Source: Micromonospora radicis (GTDB taxonomy: Bacteria; Actinomycetota; Actinomycetes; Mycobacteriales; Micromonosporaceae). Taken from it: a stretch of 64,000 nt of DNA. The DNA lies in NCBI RefSeq assembly GCF_003583405.1, contig NZ_QXEC01000029.1, forward strand, positions 1 to 64,000, in the 5' to 3' direction. Of the stretch, positions 51,713-59,806 are shown in pieces. A program made the translations under genes and the position numbers. The notes under the pieces were generated by a model. It ran no database searches. It saw nothing but the letters and a program-made list of their open reading frames with translations, and had not been told where the DNA came from. The first letter of the stretch is position 1; each line of letters begins with the position of its first letter.

Positions 51713-52644
51713 ACGTACTGCCCGAGCATCGCCGGTGTCGGCGTGCGGTCGGCCGCCGCCGGGGTGAGGAAGCCGGTGACCGAGCGGCGTAGCCCGGCCG
51801 GATCCAGGCCGTGCCAGCGCAGATGGTCCTCGGCCGAACCGTAGCGGCGCAGTTCCTCCCGTCCCACTCCCAGGGCGAGCAGCCGGTGCGGCCGGTCCGC
51901 CAGGGCCGCCGCGACCACCCGGGCCGAGGTGCCGGCCAGGTAGGGCTCGACCAGGATCACCTCGTTGTCGGCGAGCGTCCGCAGGCCGGCCGTGTCGAAG
52001 GGGCGCGGCCGGTGGGTGTACGCCACCGTGACCGGCAGGCCCTCGGTGGCGGCGAGCGCGGCGTCCAGGGTCGGCCCGACCGCGACCAGCAGGGCGGCGC
52101 CCGCGCCCGCGTCCCGTACCAGCACCAGATCGCCGTCACCGGGGTACGGCCGGCCGTTCGACAGCGTCGACAGCCGCAGGTACGCCGAGCCGTCGGCGGC
52201 GACCGTCGTACGCAACAGGCCGGGTACCTCGTCCGGGTGACCCGGTACGTGCACGGTCCAGCCGGACAGGGTGTCGACAAGCGCCACGTCGGCCGGGCTC
52301 AGGTGGGTCCGGCCGGCCGACGCCCGGTCGAACGAGGCGCCGATGCTGACCAGCACCGCCCTCGCCGCCTGGTGGTCGAGGTCGAGCTTGATCTGCTCGT
52401 ACGCCCGCTCGACGAGGAACGGTGCGTAGCTGTGCACGATCGGCCGCAGCCCGGTCAGTGCCAGCCCACCGGCCACGCCCAGCATCAACTGCTCCCGGAT
52501 GCCGACGTTGAGCACCCGGTCCGGATGCCGCTCGGCGGCCGCGGTGAACAGCGCGGCCGAGATGTCGGCGAGCACCAGCGCGGTACGCGGCTCCTGCGCC
52601 AGCAGGGTCGTGGTGGTGTCGACGAAGCTGTCCCGCATCTCCAT
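51709..52644 (-). CDS. transketolase C-terminal subunit
   Basis: 311 residues. The pyrimidine-binding half of a split transketolase: RVLNVGIREQLMLGVAGGLALTGLRPIVHSYAPF has the conserved GIREQ-type Glu that activates TPP. The rest supplies the transketolase C-domain (LVEPYLAGTSARVVAAAL, ALGVGREELRRYG). The downstream end overlaps the convergent GT2 gene by four bases. One base separates it from the N-terminal subunit gene, so they are coexpressed. Confidence 0.92.
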   Translation of the reverse strand: MEMRDSFVDTTTTLLAQEPRTALVLADISAALFTAAAERHPDRVLNVGIREQLMLGVAGGLALTGLRPIVHSYAPFLVERAYEQIKLDLDHQAARAVLVSIGASFDRASAGRTHLSPADVALVDTLSGWTVHVPGHPDEVPGLLRTTVAADGSAYLRLSTLSNGRPYPGDGDLVLVRDAGAGAALLVAVGPTLDAALAATEGLPVTVAYTHRPRPFDTAGLRTLADNEVILVEPYLAGTSARVVAAALADRPHRLLALGVGREELRRYGSAEDHLRWHGLDPAGLRRSVTGFLTPAAADRTPTPAMLGQYV

Positions 52645-52645
52645 G

Positions 52646-53380
52646 TCAGCGTCCCTCCTCGTGGTCGACGACCGCGACGACGACGTGCGGCCGGTGGCCG
52701 TGCTGACCGGTCAGGGCCGCGTACAGGGCGTCGTGGTCCCGTCCGTCGACGGTGGCGGCGGTCCACCCGTTGACGGTGAACCGGGTCGCCGGCCCGCCCG
52801 ACCAGCCGTGGGTGGCGGAGGCGTTGTCCAGCACGATGGCGGTCAGGTTGCCCAGGCCGGCCGCGCCCGCGTACGCGATCGCCTCGTGGTTCGAGCCCTC
52901 GTCCAGTTCGGCGTCGCCGACCAGCACGTACACCCGGGGGTCGAGCAGGCCCTGGGCGCGCAGGCCGAGGGCGGTGCCGACGGCCAGCCCCAGGCCGTGC
53001 CCGAGCGAGCCGGAACCGATCTCCACCCCGGGCACCAGGGTCCGGTCCGGGTGGTCACCGAGCCGGCTCTCCGGCCCGCCCTGGTCGTCCAGCCAGCCGG
53101 GCGGGACGAAGCCCTTCGCGGCCAGCACCGCGTAGTAGCCGGCGACCGCGTGTCCCTTCGAGAGCAGGAACCGGTCGCGGTCGGGATCGTCGGCGGTCGC
53201 CGGGGTGATCCGCAGGATCCGGTCGTAGAGCACCCAGAGCACGTCGAGGGTGGAGTAGACGTTCGGGCCGAAGTCGCGTCCGGCGCGGACCCGCTCCAGC
53301 AGCGGGGCGATCGGATGCCGGCCGTCGAGCGGCGCGGCGGCTTCGGCGACACGGGTGGTGATGGTGGCGAGTGAGTTCAT
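52646..53380 (-). CDS. transketolase N-terminal subunit
   Basis: 244 residues. The TPP-binding half: RDRFLLSKGHAVAGYYAVLA, GSGSLGHGLGLAVGTALG, and the TPP-Mg motif GDAELDEGSNHEA ending in LDN. Split transketolases of this kind act in pentose phosphate or specialised sugar pathways. ATG 53380 has AGGG upstream. Only 46 bases separate it from divergent soxR, and that gap contains a palindrome. Confidence 0.93.
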   Translation of the reverse strand: MNSLATITTRVAEAAAPLDGRHPIAPLLERVRAGRDFGPNVYSTLDVLWVLYDRILRITPATADDPDRDRFLLSKGHAVAGYYAVLAAKGFVPPGWLDDQGGPESRLGDHPDRTLVPGVEIGSGSLGHGLGLAVGTALGLRAQGLLDPRVYVLVGDAELDEGSNHEAIAYAGAAGLGNLTAIVLDNASATHGWSGGPATRFTVNGWTAATVDGRDHDALYAALTGQHGHRPHVVVAVVDHEEGR

Positions 53381-53394
53381 ACGGATACCCTGCA

Positions 53395-53414
53395 AGTTGA
53401 AGCGAGGTTCAACT
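53395..53414. promoter_or_regulatory. palindrome in the soxR/transketolase divergent gap
   Basis: AGTTGAA and TTCAACT flank GCGAGG (7-6-7). It lies at the middle of a 46-bp gap serving both promoters and resembles the AAGTT..AACTT halves of SoxR boxes. Control of both genes by SoxR is inferred. Confidence 0.5.
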
Positions 53415-53426
53415 CAAGGCAGAGTG

Positions 53427-53864
53427 ATGCACGAAGCACTCACCATCGGTCAGCTCGCCGCCCGCAGCGGGGTGGCCCAGTCCGCCCTGCGCTACTACGA
53501 GCGGCTGGGGTTGATCCGGGCCGAGCGCACCAGCGGCAACCAGCGCCGGTACCACCGCAGCGAGCTGCGCCGGGTGGCGTTCATCCGGATCGCCCAGCAG
53601 GTCGGCGTCTCGCTGGAGGAGATCGGCGACGCCCTGGCGGCGCTGCCCGCCTCGCGTACGCCCACCGCCGAGGACTGGGCGCGGCTCTCCACCGCCTGGC
53701 GGGAACGCCTGGACGAGCGGATCCGGCTGATGGAGCGGCTCCGCGACGACCTCGACGGCTGCATCGGCTGCGGCTGCCTGTCGCTCCGCCGCTGCACGCT
53801 CTACAACCCCGGCGACGAACTGGCCGTTGAGGGGCCGGGCGCCCGGTTGACCCTGCCCCGCTGA
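53427..53864 (+). CDS. soxR: SoxR-like MerR-family redox regulator
   Basis: 145 residues. The MerR winged helix (LTIGQLAARSGVAQSALRYYERLGLI, RTSGNQRRYHRSELRRVAFI) is followed by a coiled dimerisation helix and the iron-sulfur motif CIGCGCLSLRRC, giving C112, C115, C117 and C123 (C-x2-C-x-C-x5-C), the [2Fe-2S] signature of SoxR. In actinomycetes SoxR responds to redox-active natural products and quinones. It is divergent from transketolase and convergent with a quinone oxidoreductase gene. Confidence 0.94.
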   Translation: MHEALTIGQLAARSGVAQSALRYYERLGLIRAERTSGNQRRYHRSELRRVAFIRIAQQVGVSLEEIGDALAALPASRTPTAEDWARLSTAWRERLDERIRLMERLRDDLDGCIGCGCLSLRRCTLYNPGDELAVEGPGARLTLPR

Positions 53865-53880
53865 CCCGCCCGTCGCGCGG

Positions 53881-54858
53881 TCACCCGACGGTCAGCAGCA
53901 CCTTGCCGACGTGTTCGTTCGACTCGACCAGGCGGTGCGCCTCGGCCGCCTCGGTGATCGGCAGCCGCCGGTCGACCACCGGTCGGATCCGGCCCGCCTC
54001 GACCAGCGGCCATACCTGCTCGCGTACCCCGGCGACGATCGCGGCCTTCTGGTCCGGCGGCCGGGACCGCAGCGCGGTGGCCGCGACGGTGCCCCGCTTG
54101 GCCAGCAACGCGCCGAGATCCAGCTCACCCTTGCGCCCGCCCTGCATGCCGATCGTCATGAGCCGCCCGTCCGGCGCCAGCGCGGCCACGTTACGACCCA
54201 GGTATGACGCGCCCATGATGTCGAGGATCACGTCCGCGCCCCGACCTCCGGTGACCTTGCGGACCTCCTCGACGAAGTCCTGCTCGCGGTAGTCGACCAG
54301 ATGGACGGCGCCCAGCTCACGCAGCCGGTCGTGCTTGACCGCCCGAGCCGTCGCCACCACGGTCGCCCCCAACGCCATGCCGAGCTGTACGGCGAAGGCG
54401 CCGATCCCGCTGCCGCCACCGTGCACCAGCAGCGTCTCGCCCGCCGTCAGGCGGGCCAGCCGGACCACGTTCGACCAGACCGTCGCCGCCACCTCGGGCA
54501 GCCCGGCGGCATCGACCAGGTCGACCCCCGCCGGAACGGGCAGCAGCTGACCGGCGGGCACGGCCACCCGTTCGGCGTACCCGCCGCCGGCCAGCAGCGC
54601 GCAGACCTCCTGCCCGACCGCCCAGTCGGCCACCTCCGTACCGACCGCGGTGATCACGCCGGAGCACTCCAGCCCCAGGTACGCGGGCGCGCCGGGCGGC
54701 GGCGGGTAGTGCCCCTGCCGTTGCAGCAGGTCGGCCCGGTTCACCGCGGTGGCCCGCACGTCCACGAGCACCTCGCCCGGCCCCGGTTGCGGGTCGGGCA
54801 CCTCGGTCCAACTCAACACCTCGGGGCCGCCAGGCTCGGTGACGGTGATCGCGCGCAT
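53881..54858 (-). CDS. NAD(P)H:quinone oxidoreductase, zinc-free MDR family
   Basis: 325 residues. VLVDVRATAVNRADLLQRQGHYPPPPGAPAYLGLECSG is the QOR/PIG3 signature; the NADPH motif is VHGGGSGIGAFAVQLGMALGATVVATA. No structural zinc cysteines. Reduction of quinones is a detoxification step, which fits with the adjacent soxR. The genes are convergent, so not one operon. Confidence 0.93.
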   Translation of the reverse strand: MRAITVTEPGGPEVLSWTEVPDPQPGPGEVLVDVRATAVNRADLLQRQGHYPPPPGAPAYLGLECSGVITAVGTEVADWAVGQEVCALLAGGGYAERVAVPAGQLLPVPAGVDLVDAAGLPEVAATVWSNVVRLARLTAGETLLVHGGGSGIGAFAVQLGMALGATVVATARAVKHDRLRELGAVHLVDYREQDFVEEVRKVTGGRGADVILDIMGASYLGRNVAALAPDGRLMTIGMQGGRKGELDLGALLAKRGTVAATALRSRPPDQKAAIVAGVREQVWPLVEAGRIRPVVDRRLPITEAAEAHRLVESNEHVGKVLLTVG

Positions 54859-55053
54859 GGCCCAGTCTTACCCGATCCGCCCGCGCCGCACCTTCCGGAC
54901 CGCCACACCACCTCGCCGACCGACCTCAGTGGAGTCCGCCCGAGCACCCGGTACGCCACGGAGGGTAAGTGATCATGGTGAAACGGGTAGCTCCCCCGCT
55001 GACCGGTCAACGGGGCGTGGCAAACTAAGCACGGCCACGCCCTGCGTGGTCCG

Positions 55054-55140
55054 GGAGGGTTCGCCTAGTGGCCGATGGCGCTGGTCTTGAAAACCGGTAA
55101 GGCAGCGATGTCTTCGTGGGTTCGAATCCCACACCCTCCG
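55054..55140 (+). tRNA. tRNA-Ser(TGA)
   Basis: 87 bases. The acceptor stem GGAGGGT (55054-55060) pairs with ACCCTCC (55133-55139), with discriminator G. The anticodon TGA is at 55088-55090 inside CTTGAAA; a long variable arm precedes the T-loop GTTCGAATC. CCA is not encoded (GCCT follows). Confidence 0.95.
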
Positions 55141-55165
55141 CCTGGTGGCGATCTCCTAAGACGCA

Positions 55166-55197
55166 GCTCAGCCCCGGTTTCTAGGCCGGGGCTGAGC
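55166..55197 (+). terminator. terminator hairpin after tRNA-Ser
   Basis: GCTCAGCCCCGG and CCGGGGCTGAGC form a perfect 12-bp stem around an 8-base loop, 25 bases after the tRNA. No T-tract is needed for many actinobacterial terminators. Confidence 0.85.
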
Positions 55198-55259
55198 GCT
55201 GTCGGGGAATGGTGGTGGATTCAGTGGCGGCCGACGGGTGATCGTCTCGCCGGTACACC

Positions 55260-55493
55260 TCAGGTGGGTGGGTTGGTCGCCACGAACGATCCCTTGCCCT
55301 GGTGGGTCTCGATCAGCCCGCGTTCGCCGAGGATTCGTAGCGCGAACTTGATCATCGTGTTCGAGATGCCGTACTGGACGGTCAACTGCGAGATTGACGG
55401 CAGCTTGTCGCCGGGCTTGAGCGTGCCGCCACGGATCGACGCGGTGATGTCGTCGACGACGTGCTCGTACAGCGGTTTACGGCGGTGGGGCAT
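55260..55493 (-). CDS. minimal GntR-family DNA-binding protein
   Basis: 77 residues: just the winged helix, PLYEHVVDDITASIRGGTLKPGDKLPSISQLTVQYGISNTMIKFALRILGERGLI then a short tail GKGSFVA. No effector-binding domain, so it is like the short GntR regulators of actinobacterial integrative elements and YtrA relatives lacking the C-part. ATG 55493 was chosen with AAGGGTGG upstream. It faces the promoter/operator at 55558-55586, so autoregulation or control of the small genes is likely. Confidence 0.85.
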   Translation of the reverse strand: MPHRRKPLYEHVVDDITASIRGGTLKPGDKLPSISQLTVQYGISNTMIKFALRILGERGLIETHQGKGSFVATNPPT

Positions 55494-55557
55494 GGCAGGC
55501 CACCCTTCGTCAGCCCCACCAGATTGCCACGGTCCATTGCTTCCTATGCTTGCTGTG

Positions 55558-55586
55558 TTGACTGAGGTTGCTAAGTAACCTAAGTT
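55558..55586 (+). promoter_or_regulatory. sigma70-like promoter with palindrome in its spacer
   Basis: TTGACT, a 17-base spacer, and TAAGTT form a good housekeeping promoter. The spacer contains the palindrome AGGTT-N7-AACCT (55565-55581). Position 65 bases upstream of the divergent GntR start suggests GntR binds here and represses the small genes on the plus strand. Confidence 0.6.
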
Positions 55587-55692
55587 CAGCCCATCGGGTC
55601 CTTCGTCAGCAGCGAGGTCACCCGACCCGAGGCAGGGCGGCGGCTTCCCCCGTTCGCCGCCCTGCCTTCCTCCTGGTGTGAAGGAGGCACCG

Positions 55693-55892
55693 ATGCCGGA
55701 TGAGCGCCCGTACGACGGGCCCTGTCCGCCCGCGTACCCCTTCTGCACGGTCGGCCGCCCGTCCCCGACGGGGAGCGTTATCCGGTGCCCGGCCGCGTGC
55801 CACTGCCGCGCCGGCAGCTCGCGGTCGGCTGGATCGTCGCCGGCATGGTTCTGGTCGTGATGGTGGCCGGCATCGTCGGGTGGCTTCCGTGA
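55693..55892 (+). pseudogene. small single-TM protein gene with a probable +1/-1 frameshift
   Basis: ATG 55693 has the strong site AAGGAGG. Its frame (PDERPYDGPCPPAYPFCTVG...) runs to a stop at 55858-55860 but turns implausible after ~residue 22. The next frame encodes PVPDGERYPVPGRVPLPRRQ followed by a membrane helix (LAVGWIVAGMVLVVMVAGIV) and ends at 55892, overlapping the next start by GTGA. The pieces join near 55755-55770, so a frameshift (mutational, sequencing or programmed) is likely. Confidence 0.55.
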
Positions 55893-56086
55893 CCTCGATG
55901 TACGACGAGGTGGGTATGCGCGACCTGGTCATGGCGGCGGCCGTCGTGCTGGCCCGGCACCGGGACGGCAGCTGCGCGGTGTGTACGCCGGATGGGTGCC
56001 GGGAACTCGCGTGGGCCGGGCCGGTGGTGGCGGCGTGGGAGCGGGAGTGGGCGGCGGTGGCCGGTGAGGCAGCGAGATCGTGGTGA
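55889..56086 (+). CDS. small Cys-containing protein
   Basis: 65 residues from GTG 55889, overlapping the preceding reading by GTGA. MRDLVMAAAVVLARHRDGSC then AVCTPDGCRELAWAGPVVA; the C-x2-C..C pattern suggests metal binding. Small proteins of this type occur near tRNA-linked loci and mobile-element remnants in Micromonosporaceae. Function unknown. Confidence 0.6.
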   Translation: MTSMYDEVGMRDLVMAAAVVLARHRDGSCAVCTPDGCRELAWAGPVVAAWEREWAAVAGEAARSW

Positions 56087-56098
56087 CCTGTCGGTGGC

Positions 56099-56254
56099 TC
56101 AGCGTTCCGGCCGGGGTCTCCGTCGGTCGGCGTCGATCTTCTGGTCGGCGAGCTTCTCCAGGGCGCGGCGCCGTTCGTCGCGCAGCACCTGTTGGTCGCG
56201 GTGCCGGAGGGCGTCGACCAGCGCGCCGAGGAAGTCACGCCAGATGCTGGCCAC
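56099..56254 (-). CDS. small helical charged protein
   Basis: 51 residues from GTG 56254 with AAGGAG upstream: ASIWRDFLGALVDALRHRDQ then QVLRDERRRALEKLADQKID. It is an amphipathic, Arg/Glu-rich helix. Too short to appear in standard scans, but it has a strong start and a coherent sequence. It faces the previous small gene tail to tail (12-base gap). Confidence 0.6.
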   Translation of the reverse strand: MASIWRDFLGALVDALRHRDQQVLRDERRRALEKLADQKIDADRRRPRPER

Positions 56255-56433
56255 GGAACTCCTTCGATGGACAGTTGCAGGGGGACAACAGCCGTGAGCG
56301 GCTTTCGGTTACGGCGACCGGGGTCGCCGTTTCGTTACGGCCGGAACACGGTGTGGGGTTCCCTCGAATGCTGGCGCGGCACAGGGTATGAAGGGGCGCA
56401 GATACCCCACTTCCACCGGAAGGACCTGTCTCG

Positions 56434-56967
56434 ATGACCTTGGAGCGACCCATCGCCCCGGATCCGTACGAGCTGCTGCCGACCGTTGCCTCGTTCACGC
56501 TGACCAGCGCGGATGTTCAGAACGGTGAGCCGATGGACGCGGCCCACGCGCACGGCAGCACGGGCGGCGGCAACGTCTCACCGCAGTTGGCCTGGTCGGA
56601 CTTTCCGGCCGCGACCAAGGGCTTCGCCGTGACCTGCTTCGACCCGGACGCGCCGACCGGCAGCGGATTCTGGCACTGGGTGCTGGTGAACCTGCCGGCT
56701 GACGTGACCGAGCTGCCGCGCGGTGTGGCCGGTGACGATCTGCGGGGGGCCTTCACCGTCCGTAACGACTACGGCGAGCAGGGTTTCGGCGGTGCGGCGC
56801 CGCCGGCCGGTGACCGCCCGCACCGGTACGTCTTCGCGGTGCACGCGCTCGACGTGGAGCGCCTCGATCTCACGCCCGACGCCACTCCCGCCTACGTCGG
56901 CTTCAACCTGACCTTCCACACCCTGGCCCGGGCCACGATCCGCCCCACCTACCAGATCCCGGCCTGA
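56434..56967 (+). CDS. YbhB/YbcL family Raf kinase inhibitor-like protein
   Basis: 177 residues, PEBP fold. GGNVSPQLAWSDFPAATKGFAVTCFDPDAPTGSGFWHWVLVNLPADV carries the ligand-site DPDAP and HW motif. GAAPPAGDRPHRYVFAVHALD is the second signature. A GGAAGG site precedes the ATG. Ligand and partner are unknown. The 179 bases upstream hold an 8-bp hairpin (56311-56330) and GGGTAT-N-ATACCC symmetry, possible operators. Confidence 0.93.
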   Translation: MTLERPIAPDPYELLPTVASFTLTSADVQNGEPMDAAHAHGSTGGGNVSPQLAWSDFPAATKGFAVTCFDPDAPTGSGFWHWVLVNLPADVTELPRGVAGDDLRGAFTVRNDYGEQGFGGAAPPAGDRPHRYVFAVHALDVERLDLTPDATPAYVGFNLTFHTLARATIRPTYQIPA

Positions 56968-56988
56968 CGGCTCCCGGGCCAACCTTGT

Positions 56989-57044
56989 TGATCATGAAGT
57001 TGGTGGGCGCTTCGACCGCGAGCGTCGAGCCAACTTCATGATCA
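56989..57044. terminator. bidirectional terminator hairpin
   Basis: TGATCATGAAGTTGG (56989-57003) and its complement (57030-57044) give a perfect 15-bp stem with an inner CGCT..AGCG hairpin. It lies between two convergent genes. Confidence 0.8.
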
Positions 57045-57056
57045 GCCGGGGGTGGT

Positions 57057-57767
57057 TCAGGCGGGCCGGCGGGCGACGGCGAAGACCGACTGGCCGAAGG
57101 GCGGGCGGGCGAGTTGCTCGGCGGCCTTGGTCGCCGGGAGTACCAGGGTGTCGTAGACCCGCACCATCGGGCCCTCCTTCGGCATCAGCCGGAACACCTT
57201 GGTGGCCATGAAGTACCCGATCAGGCCGAGCGCGTTCGCGTAGTGGATCTTCTCCACCGCCAGGCCCGCCTCGGTCATCGCCGCCGACAGCGTCTTCTTG
57301 GTGTAGCGGCGTACGTGTCCGGTGGCGATGTCGGCCGGGCTCATCGCGAACTGGAACGCCGGCACGATGATGACGACCGCGCCCCCCGGCCGGACCAGGT
57401 TCCCCATGCTGCGCAGCGCGGCGACGTGGTCCTCGATGTGCTCCAGCACGTTGTAGGACACCGCCGCGCTGTAGTCGCCCTGTTCCGGGTTCGGCAGCAG
57501 CATCTGACGCACCTCGATGCCCGGCCGGTCGGCGAGGCGTTCCTTGAGCGCCACCAGGCGATCCGGGTCGGCCTCGGTGGCGGTGAACCGGGGGAAGTGC
57601 TCGGCCCACTCCAGGGCGTAGTCGCCGAGACCGCTGCCGATCTCGATCGGGTTCTCGCCGAGGTAGGGCACGGCCAGCTCGACGAACCAACGTCGGTGGT
57701 TGACCGCGGTGGCGAGGCCCTCCAGGACCTCGGACTGCACGCGCTGATCCCCAGTGATTTCTGCCAT
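57057..57767 (-). CDS. class I SAM-dependent methyltransferase
   Basis: 236 residues. NPIEIGSGLGDYALEWAEHF is motif I (GxGxG-like EIGSGLG), ATEADPDRL is motif II, and AVSYNVLEHIEDHVAALRSMGNLVRPGGAVVIIVP is motif IV/post. FATKVFRLMPKEGPMVRVYD near the C-terminus matches methyltransferases linked to GT2/GT-C polysaccharide clusters. Start ATG 57767 has GAGGAA upstream. Acceptor unknown; probably a glycan or lipid intermediate. Confidence 0.9.
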   Translation of the reverse strand: MAEITGDQRVQSEVLEGLATAVNHRRWFVELAVPYLGENPIEIGSGLGDYALEWAEHFPRFTATEADPDRLVALKERLADRPGIEVRQMLLPNPEQGDYSAAVSYNVLEHIEDHVAALRSMGNLVRPGGAVVIIVPAFQFAMSPADIATGHVRRYTKKTLSAAMTEAGLAVEKIHYANALGLIGYFMATKVFRLMPKEGPMVRVYDTLVLPATKAAEQLARPPFGQSVFAVARRPA

Positions 57768-57975
57768 GCGTCGATTCCTCACGATGCGACTCGACCCGTG
57801 CCGGGACCGACTGAGTGAATCATCCGCTCGGGGGGCGGAACCATCGGGCCCGGGGTGGCCGAATTGGTCGGGGCTAGGTGCACGATCGGTGGTGGTCAGC
57901 GAACTTGGCAGATGTTACGCGAGAGCGCCGAACCCTGCACGACAGCCCGATTCGCCGACTACGCTCGGAATTGCT

Positions 57976-59799
57976 ATGACTACTCCTGAATCGGGTCGCC
58001 CGGTCGGGGAGTCCGGGGCGGGAGAGTCGACGGACGATCCGGCGCGTGACGGTCGTCGCCGCAGCTCAGGGCGGTGGAAGGACGTCGCCGCCGGGGCCAG
58101 CTTCGTGCTGCTGGGCTTCTGGGTGACCGCCCGGATGTGGTGGAATCCCTCGCACGGCATCCGCGACAATCGCACCGATATGGCGCAATTCGAATGGATG
58201 ATGGCGCACGGTGCCCGAGTCGTGACGGAATTCGCCTACCCGTTCTCGTCTGACCGGATGAACGTCCCGGAATCGGTCAATCTCATGGCAAACACCTCAG
58301 TGTTGTCCGTGTCGCTGCCAATGGCGCCGATCACCGTGCTGTTCGGCACCCGGGCCGCGTTCCTGGTCTTCCTCACCCTCGGGATGATCGCCACGGCGAC
58401 CGCCTGGTACTTCGTACTGTCCCGGGTGATCATCGGCGCGCGCGGGCCGGCCTGGCTGGGCGCGACCTTCTGCGCGTACGCCCCGGCGATGGTCTCGCAC
58501 GCCAACGCCCACCCGAACATCGTCTCGCAGTACGTCGTACCGCTGATCATCTGGCGTACCGTGCGGCTGGCCCAGGGTGGGCGGTGGCTGCGCAACGGCC
58601 TGCTGCTCGCGCTGGTCATCGTCTGGCAGGCGTTCCTGAACCTGGAGATCCTGCTGATGACCGCGATCGGCCTCGGCGTGGTGGTCGTGGCGCTGGCGCT
58701 CGGCCGGCCCGAGCTGCGCGGCCGGACCCGTCCGTTCCTGGCCGGGCTGGGCGTGGCCGCGGCGGCGTCCGGCCTGCTGCTGGCCTACCCGCTCTACGTC
58801 CAGTTCTTCGGCCCCGGCGCCTACAACGGGCTGTCCTGGCTGATCCGCGGCTACTCCACCGACCTGGCCTCGTTCGTCGCGTACGCCCGGGAATCGCTGG
58901 CCGGCGACGCGCGCAGCGTGACCCGCCTGGCCAAGAACCCCACCGAGGAGAACTCCTTCTTCGGCTGGCCGCTGGTGATCCTGGTGGCCGCGCTGGTGTG
59001 GTGGCTGCGCCGCAACGTGGTGGTGATCGGCCTGGCCCTGCTGGGCCTGCTCTTCGCGGTGCTCTCGCTCGGCCGGGAGATCCGCTTCGACGGCGAGGGG
59101 ACCGGCATCCCCGGCCCCTGGGCGCTGCTGGAGGATCTCCCCGTGCTGCACTCGGTGGTGCCGACCCGGTGGGCGCTGGCGATCACGCCGATCATCGGGC
59201 TGCTGCTCGCCTACGGCGCCGAGCGGGTGCGGGAAGTCGCCGCCCGGTACCCGGACCGGCGCGCCCAGATCCGCTTCGGCACGGTGACCGTGCTGGCCAT
59301 GGCGCTGGTGCCGGTGCTGCCCACGCCGTTGCCCACCAAACGCCTCGAACCGACGCCGGAGTTCGTCACCTCCGGCGCCTGGCGGCCGTACCTGACCGGC
59401 GGGCGCAGCGTGGTGACCCTGCCCCTGCCCGACACCGAGTACGCCGACCCGCTGCGCTGGTCCGCGCAGACCCGACTGGCGATGCCGATCGCCCGCGGCT
59501 ACTTCCTCGGCCCCGACACCCGCCCCGGCAAGGACCGGATCGCCCTGTTCACCGCACCACCCCGGCCGACCAGCAGCTTCTTCGGCGCCGTCCGGCGTAC
59601 CGGGGAGGTGCCGCCGATCAGCGGGCAGGCCCGCCGCGACGCGGTCGAGGATCTGCGGTACTGGCGGGCCGGCGTGGTGGTCCTCGGCCCGCACGAGCAC
59701 GCCGACGCGCTGCGAACCGCGATGACCGAACTGACCGGGATCGAACCCACCCACACCGGCGGGGTCTGGGTCTGGGACGTCCGCCCGCTGACCGACTGA
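57976..59799 (+). CDS. integral membrane protein, GT-C glycosyltransferase-like
   Basis: 607 residues with 10-12 helices between about 40 and 520 and a C-terminal soluble part. SSDRMNVPESVNLMANTSVL in the first extracellular loop and SHANAHPNIVSQYVVPLIIW are typical of actinobacterial GT-C-like proteins of unknown specificity. ATG 57976 begins MTTPESGRPVG. The first ~300 bases of the gene are less GC-rich than the surroundings. The 208-base divergent gap with the methyltransferase holds both promoters. Confidence 0.8.
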   Translation: MTTPESGRPVGESGAGESTDDPARDGRRRSSGRWKDVAAGASFVLLGFWVTARMWWNPSHGIRDNRTDMAQFEWMMAHGARVVTEFAYPFSSDRMNVPESVNLMANTSVLSVSLPMAPITVLFGTRAAFLVFLTLGMIATATAWYFVLSRVIIGARGPAWLGATFCAYAPAMVSHANAHPNIVSQYVVPLIIWRTVRLAQGGRWLRNGLLLALVIVWQAFLNLEILLMTAIGLGVVVVALALGRPELRGRTRPFLAGLGVAAAASGLLLAYPLYVQFFGPGAYNGLSWLIRGYSTDLASFVAYARESLAGDARSVTRLAKNPTEENSFFGWPLVILVAALVWWLRRNVVVIGLALLGLLFAVLSLGREIRFDGEGTGIPGPWALLEDLPVLHSVVPTRWALAITPIIGLLLAYGAERVREVAARYPDRRAQIRFGTVTVLAMALVPVLPTPLPTKRLEPTPEFVTSGAWRPYLTGGRSVVTLPLPDTEYADPLRWSAQTRLAMPIARGYFLGPDTRPGKDRIALFTAPPRPTSSFFGAVRRTGEVPPISGQARRDAVEDLRYWRAGVVVLGPHEHADALRTAMTELTGIEPTHTGGVWVWDVRPLTD

Positions 59800-59806
59800 G
59801 CCCCGG

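Noticed and set aside
55054..56254. Complete integrative conjugative element at tRNA-Ser
   Set aside because: No integrase, excisionase, replication or FtsK-like translocase gene and no second copy of the tRNA 3' end could be seen. Only a small GntR gene and tiny genes are present.
57976..58280. Recent horizontal transfer of the GT-C gene
   Set aside because: The 5' part is less GC-rich, but the rest of the gene matches neighbours in codon use and there are no mobility genes or boundaries.
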